Below are positions 7,722-13,098 of a stretch of 13,098 nucleotides of DNA, one piece after another (the first letter of the stretch is position 1; each line of letters starts with the position of its first letter). The notes beneath the pieces were generated by a model, which made no database searches, was not told the origin of the DNA, and saw only the letters and a program-made list of their open reading frames with translations. Both the position numbers and the translations under genes were made by a program. Location: contig JABMMO010000070.1 in NCBI GenBank assembly GCA_013205455.1, positions 1 to 13,098 of the forward strand. Direction: 5' to 3'. The stretch is from Actinomycetota bacterium. GTDB taxonomy: Bacteria > Actinomycetota > Actinomycetes > Nanopelagicales > Nanopelagicaceae.

Positions 7722-8624
7722 ATGGACGAACTCACCGCTGCTGGAATTTTAGATCCGCAGTTACGAGCTTCTTATGCGGAATGCAAACGCTTAAATTCCT
7801 TACATGGAAAAACTTACTACCTAGCAACACTTCTATTACCGAAAAGTAAACGACCACATGTGCACGCCCTCTATGGTTTTGCCAGATTTGCCGATGAAAT
7901 TGTGGATGACCTGGCATCGACCCTCTCGATTTCCGAGAAAGAAGTAGTGCTCACAAATTGGAGTCGAAAATTAATTCAAGATTTAGAAAATGGTGTAAGT
8001 AATGATGATATTGGTCGGGCGTTAATTAATACCGTAAACCAATTTAAGATACCGATTCACTATTTTGAGGCATTTCTAAAATCTATGGCAATGGACCTAA
8101 CTAAAACGTCTTACGAAACTTTTGCCGAATTACAAGAATATGTATATGGATCTGCCGCTGTAATCGGTCTGGAAATGTTGCCAATTTTAGGCGGAGCCCA
8201 AGAAGTGGCGTACGAAGCCGCAGAGCAGCTGGGAACTGCATTCCAGCTAGCGAATTTCATCCGAGATGTCGGCGAAGATTTAGAGAGAGGCCGTATCTAC
8301 CTACCTTTGCAAGAGTTGCAACAATTCGGGGTTAATCGCTCGATGTTGGAAAAACGGATACTTACGCCAGAAATCAAAAGTGCACTGCAATTTCAAATCG
8401 CCCGAGTCCGGCAATTACAAAGAGCAGCAATGCCCGGCATCGAACTGCTAGACCGAAGCAGTCGTCCATGTATAAGAGCAGCAAGCGAACTTTATTGTGG
8501 GATCGTTGATGAAGTTGAAAAAATTGATTACCAAATATTTACAAAAAGAGCAAAAACTTCTACGTTCCGAAGGATTTCAGTAGCACTCCCAGCGTGGCTG
8601 CAAGCAATCAGCGCTCGTCGCTAG
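7722..8624 (+). CDS. crtB: Phytoene synthase
   Basis: A 300-residue squalene/phytoene synthase family enzyme that joins two GGPP molecules head to head into phytoene. The first Asp-rich motif is YGFARFADEIVDD (51-63; D58 and D62) and the second is ANFIRDVGEDLERGRIYLP (177-195), both intact with the substrate-binding Arg and Tyr. ATG at 7722 follows the crtI stop with no gap, so it should be translated by coupling; only a weak purine stretch precedes it. Its last 17 bases overlap, on the opposite strand, the end of crtYd. Confidence 0.94.
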   Translation: MDELTAAGILDPQLRASYAECKRLNSLHGKTYYLATLLLPKSKRPHVHALYGFARFADEIVDDLASTLSISEKEVVLTNWSRKLIQDLENGVSNDDIGRALINTVNQFKIPIHYFEAFLKSMAMDLTKTSYETFAELQEYVYGSAAVIGLEMLPILGGAQEVAYEAAEQLGTAFQLANFIRDVGEDLERGRIYLPLQELQQFGVNRSMLEKRILTPEIKSALQFQIARVRQLQRAAMPGIELLDRSSRPCIRAASELYCGIVDEVEKIDYQIFTKRAKTSTFRRISVALPAWLQAISARR

Positions 8625-8916
8625 GTGCCCGACGTCCCCAAAATATCCACATTGATAAAACAGATAGCACTAGTGCGAATCCAAATAGTAAATCTTCAAT
8701 CGGCGCTGATGCGATTCTGAGACCAAAAATAGTTGCCTCGTTATACATAACAATATTTCTTGATGTTAACCACCAATTTGTCAGTAATTGAAACGGCAAG
8801 ATTATGGCGTAGGAAGTCCAAAATACTTTTCGAGTGATGAGCTTGGATTTAATAACAAATAGATCTAAAACAATGGCGGTGAAAAGTGAAATTACTGCGA
8901 TCATCGAATAACTCAT
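8608..8916 (-). CDS. crtYd: Lycopene cyclase subunit CrtYd
   Basis: A 102-residue protein with three hydrophobic segments and the short cyclase motif APIEDLLFGF (71-80), matching the PxE(E/D)xxF element of the CrtYc/CrtYd/LitBC cyclase family. These small subunits form a heterodimer with CrtYc that closes one or both ends of lycopene to beta or epsilon rings. The start overlaps the crtYc stop as ATGA (8916-8913), so the pair is translationally coupled and should be made in equal amounts. Arg-rich tail GRRAPSDER. Which ring type forms, and whether one or both ends are cyclised, cannot be told from sequence. Confidence 0.88.
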   Translation of the reverse strand: MSYSMIAVISLFTAIVLDLFVIKSKLITRKVFWTSYAIILPFQLLTNWWLTSRNIVMYNEATIFGLRIASAPIEDLLFGFALVLSVLSMWIFWGRRAPSDER

Positions 8917-9245
8917 TTTTCATCACCAATAATCCAATGTTTTTTTACGGTACGAACTGCTTCGATTGTCATCAGCGCGGCTAGTGGCACAATTAAGAAA
9001 AAGAGGAACTCTTCAAGCGGAATATTTAAGGGACCATAAATACCAATAATTTGCTTGGGGTCAAAGTGCCAATGTCCGTTTTTGATCGCGTAGCTATCCC
9101 ATAGGAGAAAAATTAAAGCGCTCGGCAAGATACTTAAAAAAGCGCGCTTATACCGGCGCAGCACTCCCACTTTAAGAACTACTTCTAGCCAAAACGAGCC
9201 AACTACCGTGAAGCCGAGCATCGCCAGATAACCAAATTTGAGCAC
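8913..9245 (-). CDS. crtYc: Lycopene cyclase subunit CrtYc
   Basis: A 110-residue protein with three membrane segments. Family hallmarks are LLWDSYAIKNGHWHFDP (47-63), including the conserved Asp and Trp, then IPLEEFLFFLIVP (75-87), the PLEE cyclase motif. It partners with CrtYd. The start is GTG at 9245, with AGGAG (minus strand, 9260-9256) about ten bases upstream; the ATG at 9250 is in another frame and closes quickly. The pair is transcribed away from the riboswitch unit and converges on crtB, so it has its own promoter inside the 9246-9385 gap, separate from crtEIB. Confidence 0.9.
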   Translation of the reverse strand: MLKFGYLAMLGFTVVGSFWLEVVLKVGVLRRYKRAFLSILPSALIFLLWDSYAIKNGHWHFDPKQIIGIYGPLNIPLEEFLFFLIVPLAALMTIEAVRTVKKHWIIGDEK

Positions 9246-9289
9246 GCCATATCTTCTCCTATATCTACAAAAAAACTTAACTCTGCTAG

Positions 9290-9380
9290 CCTTTCAACAT
9301 CGGGAGCCAAAATTTGGCTGAGAGGGTCTGCGCCGCAGATCGACCGTAGCACCAGTTCGGTAATGCGAATTGGAAAGGAG
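9290..9380 (+). promoter_or_regulatory. TPP riboswitch (THI element)
   Basis: The order of conserved pieces matches actinobacterial TPP riboswitches: CGGGAGCC (9301-9308), GGCTGAGAGGG (9316-9326), a variable hairpin with arms TCTGC/GCAGA (9327-9339), GACCGTAGCACC (9342-9353), then the TTCG-GTAATG-CGAA helix and loop (9356-9369), and GGAAAGG. The ribosome binding site AAAGGAG (9374-9380) of the downstream transporter lies at the very 3' end, five bases before ATG 9386, and I see no following T-run terminator. Control is therefore probably at translation, with TPP binding hiding the ribosome binding site. CCTTTC at 9290-9295 can pair with GAAAGG at 9373-9378, covering that site. The transcription start was not identified. 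Confidence 0.9.
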
Positions 9381-9385
9381 CAAAA

Positions 9386-9982
9386 ATGTCATCAATAATG
9401 GTCACGGTTTTTACGGCATGGGGTTATGAAGTTTCATTCCTAGAACTTATTTCGGTAATTACATCAACAGTCGGCGTTGTCTTAGGGGTTTTCGGGGTCC
9501 GAATTACTTGGCCCTGGTGGGTCGCTAGCAGCATTTTATATGCAATTTTCTTCTTCCAAGTAAATCTAATCGCTAGCGCGCTTTTGCAATTTGTTTTTGT
9601 CGCTGCTGGCATTTGGGGTTGGTTTGGCTGGGGTCCAAAAGGTGCAATCCCAGCAAAACTAAAAAATAATGAGAAATTGATTTGGTTAGCAATGTTGCTA
9701 GTTTCTTGGATTGCGCTAGCCCCCGCACTGGCAAAAATCGGAGCGGCTGCAACTTGGCCAGATTCATTTGTATTAGTCGGCAGCACCGTTGCGCAAGTTT
9801 TGATGGTGTTAGAAAAATATGAAGCCTGGCCACTTTGGTTTGTAGTCGATGCCGTCGCAACTTGGCATTATGGTCGACAAGGCTATTGGTTTACATCACT
9901 TCTCTATGGCCTTTTTGTACTTATAGCAATTGCTGGATGGGTGCGTTGGTTCCAACGAGCTGAAACAAATGTCAGAAAATAA
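9386..9982 (+). CDS. pnuT: PnuC-family transporter, probable thiamine transporter (PnuT-like)
   Basis: A 198-residue membrane protein with about seven hydrophobic segments. Family features are FVAAGIWGWFGWG (residues 71-83), the vitamin-binding WGWF region of PnuC proteins, and the C-terminal block KYEAWPLWFVVDAVATW (144-160) then YGRQGYWFTSLLYGLFVLIA. PnuC proteins carry vitamins by facilitated diffusion and rely on intracellular phosphorylation to trap them: NR for PnuC, thiamine for PnuT. The TPP riboswitch immediately upstream points to thiamine here. Start ATG 9386 has a strong ribosome binding site, AAAGGAG. Its 3' end overlaps the next gene by 14 bases. Substrate is inferred from regulation, not from residues I could verify. 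Confidence 0.88.
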   Translation: MSSIMVTVFTAWGYEVSFLELISVITSTVGVVLGVFGVRITWPWWVASSILYAIFFFQVNLIASALLQFVFVAAGIWGWFGWGPKGAIPAKLKNNEKLIWLAMLLVSWIALAPALAKIGAAATWPDSFVLVGSTVAQVLMVLEKYEAWPLWFVVDAVATWHYGRQGYWFTSLLYGLFVLIAIAGWVRWFQRAETNVRK

Positions 9983-10535
9983 TTTTTTAGAGTTAATTAA
10001 GAATGTTGACGCTGCGCCACCTGCGTGTGGTGCTACTCGCGTAATTGCCATCGATGGTCCGGCCGGCTCTGGGAAAACCACGCTTTCATTTGCGTTAGAG
10101 GCAGCGCTAAGCCAATTCACGGTAGTAACCATTCACATGGATGCGCTTTACCAAGGATGGGATGATGCTCTCACTTCTACATTAACCCGTAACGTTGAGA
10201 ACCAGATATTAAAACCAGTTGCCCTAGAAAAGCGCGCCGAGTATCGAGTATTTGATTGGTTCCAGATGAAACCAGGCATTACGGTTTCCTTTGATCCGCC
10301 GCAATACTTAATCTTGGAGGGGGTTGGTTCAGCTCAAGCAGTTGTTCGTAAATATGCAAATTATTTAATCTGGATAGATGTAGCAACTGAACTTGGATTA
10401 AAACGCGTTCTAGCTCGGGATGGAAATGAAATTGAGGCCCAGATGCAAAAATGGCAATTGCTTGAATTGGATTATTTCGAACGCGATAAAACCAGGGAGT
10501 GCGCGAATCTGCGAATTGATGGCAATTTATATTGA
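9969..10535 (+). CDS. P-loop NTPase/kinase-like protein (uridine-kinase-like fold), function unknown
   Basis: A 188-residue soluble protein with Walker A GPAGSGKT (30-37), an HMDALYQGW element (57-65) in the place of the substrate-binding loop of nucleoside kinases, YRVFDW (92-97) and LILEGVGS (114-121) as a Walker-B-like strand. It resembles a common actinobacterial family loosely labelled uridine kinase or AAA ATPase, whose substrate I do not know. ATG at 9969 is chosen over an upstream in-frame TTG at 9930 because it begins just inside the transporter's end (14-base overlap), giving a plausible coupled pair. Since PnuC-type carriers need a kinase to trap their vitamin, a thiamine-related kinase role is an attractive guess from context, but not shown. 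Confidence 0.8.
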   Translation: MSENNFLELIKNVDAAPPACGATRVIAIDGPAGSGKTTLSFALEAALSQFTVVTIHMDALYQGWDDALTSTLTRNVENQILKPVALEKRAEYRVFDWFQMKPGITVSFDPPQYLILEGVGSAQAVVRKYANYLIWIDVATELGLKRVLARDGNEIEAQMQKWQLLELDYFERDKTRECANLRIDGNLY

Positions 10536-10575
10536 AATTGACCCTACCCTCCCCGATTTATAGCTTGTCCTTCTC

Positions 10576-10581
10576 TAAGAT
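10576..10581 (+). promoter_or_regulatory. Candidate -10 box for a leaderless pknB transcript
   Basis: TAAGAT matches four of six positions of TATAAT and ends six bases before the GTG at 10588, placing the expected transcript start on the start codon. No purine-rich ribosome binding site precedes the GTG, which fits leaderless translation, a frequent pattern in Actinobacteria. No good -35 box was found at 16-18 bases upstream. TATAGC at 10559-10564 with TTGACC at 10538-10543 (15-base spacing) is a rival promoter. Confidence 0.35.
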
Positions 10582-10587
10582 TTCGTC

Positions 10588-12534
10588 GTGTCTGACTTAT
10601 CCGGGGAAATTATTGATGGCCGCTACCAACTTACCCGGTTAATTGCCTCTGGTGGCATGGCCACGATTTATGCAGCGCTAGATTTACGACTTGATCGACA
10701 TGTTGCAGTAAAGATTATGCATCCGCACTTGGCGCAAGATGAAGCTTTTGTTGCGAGATTCATTCGCGAGGCCAAAGCCGCAGCCGCGTTAACGCACCCA
10801 AATATTGTGGCAGTACAAGACCAAGGCTGGAATCAAGGTGGCGCACCCGCAGTCTTTATTGTGATGGAGTTAGTTGAGGGAAATACGCTTCGTGAATATT
10901 TGCATGAACAAGGATCGCTAAGTATTGATCAAGCAATCAGTGTCATCTCTCCCGTTTTAAGTGCGCTAAGTGCAGCACATAAATTGGGAATTGTGCATCG
11001 CGATATAAAGCCAGAAAATATTTTAATCTCTAAAGATGGTCGAGTGAAGATTGCGGATTTCGGTTTAGCTAGAGGAGCACTTCTCGGAACCACCATGACC
11101 GTTGAATCTAGCGTAATTCTAGGTAGCGTTTCTTACTTATCTCCCGAACAAGTGCAACGTGGAATTGCCGATGCCCGTAGCGATGTCTACGCCGTTGGAA
11201 TTGTGCTATTTGAAATTCTTACTGGTGAAAAACCTTATAAAGGTGAAGACCCGATTCAAATTGCTTTTAAGCACGTAAATGAAAAAGTTCCCGCGCCATC
11301 CACTCTTAAGCCAAGCATCCCACCAGAAATTGATGCGCTAGTTCAACGGGCTACTGCATCGAATCCGGATCAACGACCTAAAGATGCAACTGAGCTACTA
11401 GCGGAATTAAATAATATTTCGGAAAAGTACACACCTAGCAAGCGGCAAATGAGCCTTGAATTAGATCTTCCGCCAATTTCACTTAAGCCAGTAAAAGAGC
11501 GCTCAAAACGAACTATGCCAAAAGGTATGGCGGCCTTAATCTCGAAAACCGAACAAATAGTTAATAAGGAACCGGCGGTCGCTGCATTGAAAAACGAAGA
11601 TAAGAAAATTTCTAATACCGCTGAAATTCGAAAGAAACGCAAACTATCAAAGCGGATAAAGCGAAATAGATTTATAGCGCTGGGTATTGCGGTCGCAGTT
11701 GGAGTTGTTGCTTGGTTTGTAATACTTGGTCCAGGTGCTCGGGTCGTAGTTCCTTCAGTTGTTGGTATGTCTGTAAAGAACGCAACTTCCCAAATATCAC
11801 CCCTTGGGTTACAAGTATCAGTAAAAGCTGAAATTTACAGCGAAGATGTTGAAAATGGAAAAGTTATTTCTTCGATCCCTGGTGGCGGCGGAAAAGTTGA
11901 AAGTGGCGGCACCGTTTATCTAAACGTTTCTAAAGGGAAAGAGCGATATAACGTTCCCCAACTAAAAGGGCTGCAACCAGATGCCGCAATTAAATTAATT
12001 ACTGAACAAAATTTAAAAGTTGGTAACCAAATTGAAGCATTTAATAGTGAGATCCCACTTGGCTACATAATCTCATCTAGCCCCGCAAGTGGTGAAGCAC
12101 TTAAACGCGATACCGTCGTAAATTTCATCGTCAGTAAAGGTGTAGAGAAAATTGAAGCCGCGGCATACCTCGGCAAAAGTGGCGAGCAAGCGCTAAACGA
12201 ACTATCCGACGCTGGTTTTAGAGTAGATATCACTTATGCTTTTGATGAATCTGTTAAGAAAGGTTTGGTTATAAAACAAACCCCCGATGGCAGTAAAGCC
12301 ATTCCAAAAGGTAGCGCGATTGCTCTGATCGTTTCGAAAGGTTCTCAATATGTATTCGTGCCTAATGTAATTAATAAAGGAGTCGCAGAAGCTACTAAAG
12401 ATATCGTCAACAGTGATTTAGCCGTGATAATCAAGACAATTGGAAGCAAGAAGGTTAAAACTGTCACTAATATTTCACCAAAAGCTGGTACAAAAGTTAA
12501 ACGTGGCTCGAAAATCACTATCACTGTAGGCTAA
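10588..12534 (+). CDS. pknB: PknB-type Ser/Thr protein kinase with four PASTA domains
   Basis: A 648-residue receptor-like kinase. The cytoplasmic kinase domain (about 10-275) is complete: Gly-rich loop ASGGMATIY (20-28), catalytic Lys42, HRDIKPEN (137-144) with D139, DFG (157-159), and an activation loop with T169 and T171 in the TxT arrangement that autophosphorylates in mycobacterial PknB, followed by SYLSPEQ. A basic linker (about 276-361) leads to one membrane helix (362-381) and extracellular PASTA repeats at about 385-450, 453-518, 519-585 and 588-648. PASTA domains sense muropeptides or lipid II and link the kinase to cell-wall growth and division. The third repeat lacks the usual VP start and may be degenerate. 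Start GTG 10588 lacks a ribosome binding site. Other pknA/fhaA division-cluster genes are not adjacent here. Confidence 0.93.
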   Translation: MSDLSGEIIDGRYQLTRLIASGGMATIYAALDLRLDRHVAVKIMHPHLAQDEAFVARFIREAKAAAALTHPNIVAVQDQGWNQGGAPAVFIVMELVEGNTLREYLHEQGSLSIDQAISVISPVLSALSAAHKLGIVHRDIKPENILISKDGRVKIADFGLARGALLGTTMTVESSVILGSVSYLSPEQVQRGIADARSDVYAVGIVLFEILTGEKPYKGEDPIQIAFKHVNEKVPAPSTLKPSIPPEIDALVQRATASNPDQRPKDATELLAELNNISEKYTPSKRQMSLELDLPPISLKPVKERSKRTMPKGMAALISKTEQIVNKEPAVAALKNEDKKISNTAEIRKKRKLSKRIKRNRFIALGIAVAVGVVAWFVILGPGARVVVPSVVGMSVKNATSQISPLGLQVSVKAEIYSEDVENGKVISSIPGGGGKVESGGTVYLNVSKGKERYNVPQLKGLQPDAAIKLITEQNLKVGNQIEAFNSEIPLGYIISSSPASGEALKRDTVVNFIVSKGVEKIEAAAYLGKSGEQALNELSDAGFRVDITYAFDESVKKGLVIKQTPDGSKAIPKGSAIALIVSKGSQYVFVPNVINKGVAEATKDIVNSDLAVIIKTIGSKKVKTVTNISPKAGTKVKRGSKITITVG

Positions 12535-12538
12535 CTCA

Positions 12539-13098
12539 ATGCCTAAAAGTGAAATAATTCGTCCGCGAATTGGTGCACATGTTCCGACTTCTGGCGGAAT
12601 GGCTAAGCGTTCCATTGCTTATGCGGAGGCCATCCAAGCCGAAGCCATTCAAGTTTTCACTTCAAATCCAAGAGGTTGGGCAACCCCCGAAGCAAATCCA
12701 ACCGCAGATCTGGCCTTTCGCGAAAAATGCGAAGAATTAGATATAGAGACTTATGTACATGCGCCATTTCTAATCAACCTTGGTTCCCCTACTGTCGGAA
12801 CTTACGAAAACTCAATTCGCTCTACTGCATACTCTCTGCAACGTGGCCAAGATATCGGTGCGCTCGGAGTCGTGATCCACACCGGCTCTGCAGTTGACGT
12901 TAGCCATGTAGAAAGCGCTTGGAAACAAATTAAAAAAGGAATGCTTCCAGTTTTAGAAAAATTAACTGATGATTCTCCAATGTTGCTTCTGGAACCAACT
13001 GCCGGTCAAGGGCAATCTCTTGTTAAAAAATTGGATGACTTGGAAAATTACTTAAAAGCATTTGAGTACCATCCAAAGGTCGGAATCTGTCTTGATAC
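12539..13098 (+). CDS. nfo: Endonuclease IV (AP endonuclease), N-terminal part, runs off the window
   Basis: The frame from ATG 12539 stays open for 186 codons to the window edge. It matches the TIM-barrel AP endonuclease family: IGAHVPTSGG (11-20), AIQVFTSNPRGW (36-47), YVHAPFLINLGSP (72-84), VVIHTGS (111-117), LLLEPTAGQG (149-158) and VGICLDT at the edge. Zinc ligands visible are H74, H114, E152 and D186, spaced like H69, H109, E145 and D179 of E. coli endonuclease IV; the remaining ligands lie beyond the window. The enzyme nicks DNA 5' of abasic sites in base excision repair. It begins four bases after the pknB stop with no clear ribosome binding site, so co-transcription and coupled translation are likely. 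Roughly one third of the protein is missing. Confidence 0.93.
   Translation, partial: MPKSEIIRPRIGAHVPTSGGMAKRSIAYAEAIQAEAIQVFTSNPRGWATPEANPTADLAFREKCEELDIETYVHAPFLINLGSPTVGTYENSIRSTAYSLQRGQDIGALGVVIHTGSAVDVSHVESAWKQIKKGMLPVLEKLTDDSPMLLLEPTAGQGQSLVKKLDDLENYLKAFEYHPKVGICLD

Noticed and set aside
9287..9292. TAGCCT as the -10 box for the riboswitch transcript, with TCTACA at 9264-9269 as -35
   Set aside because: Spacing is good (17 bases) but the -10 matches only three of six positions, and a start about 9299 would exclude CCTTTC from the RNA; kept only as a possibility.
9930..9968. Upstream TTG start for the P-loop protein
   Set aside because: It would overlap the transporter's last membrane region by over 50 bases; ATG 9969 gives a normal short overlap and a full Walker A domain.
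12676..12897. 73-codon plus-strand reading frame
   Set aside because: It is an out-of-frame shadow of nfo, whose frame is open and shows the zinc-ligand motifs.
1..13098. CRISPR arrays, tRNA or rRNA genes, insertion sequences, phage or toxin-antitoxin genes
   Set aside because: I saw no regularly spaced repeats, tRNA-like folds, transposase motifs or terminal inverted repeats; nearly all sequence is covered by housekeeping and carotenoid genes.

Overview
The window looks like part of a compact, AT-leaning actinobacterial chromosome. The evidence is a split CrtYc/CrtYd lycopene cyclase, an actinobacterial-type TPP riboswitch, a PASTA-domain Ser/Thr kinase of the PknB type, and a GGPP synthase with the form typical of Actinobacteria. 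GC content is clearly below that of soil actinomycetes by eye. Genes abut or overlap by a few bases throughout and no gap exceeds about 140 bp. This suits a small-genome aquatic actinobacterium of the freshwater Nanopelagicales (acI) kind, but the lineage is inferred and no rRNA or marker gene is present to settle it.

Layout. (A) 1-3636, plus strand: the C-terminal end of a CrtA-like carotenoid monooxygenase, a CruF-type carotenoid hydratase, a family 2 glycosyltransferase (CruG/CrtQ-like) and a CrtD-like carotenoid desaturase, packed as one operon. (B) 3633-5124, minus strand: metF (methylenetetrahydrofolate reductase) followed by a CDP-alcohol phosphatidyltransferase. (C) 5149-8624, plus strand: crtE-crtI-crtB, the core route from isoprenyl diphosphates to a desaturated C40 carotene, starting only 24 bp from the metF start. 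(D) 8608-9245, minus strand: crtYc-crtYd, converging on and overlapping crtB. (E) 9290-10535, plus strand: a TPP riboswitch, a PnuC-family transporter (probable thiamine transporter, PnuT-like) and an overlapping P-loop kinase-like protein. (F) 10588-13098, plus strand: a PASTA kinase, then the first 186 codons of endonuclease IV, which runs off the window.

Taken together, blocks A, C and D predict a monocyclic, hydroxylated, further desaturated, glycosylated C40 carotenoid. The predicted route is GGPP, phytoene, a lycopene-type carotene, gamma-carotene (CrtYcd), 1'-hydroxylation (CruF), 3',4'-desaturation (CrtD), 2'-oxidation (CrtA-like) and glycosylation (GT2). This is the logic of the purple-bacterial spheroidenone pathway with CruF in place of CrtC and a sugar in place of the methyl group. 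The product would resemble salinixanthin or myxol glycosides, and salinixanthin is the light-harvesting antenna of xanthorhodopsin. No lycopene elongase is visible, so a C50 product is not favoured by what is here. No rhodopsin or retinal-forming dioxygenase gene lies in the window, so the antenna idea is inference. Block E is a separate thiamine salvage unit in which the P-loop protein is a candidate partner of the transporter.
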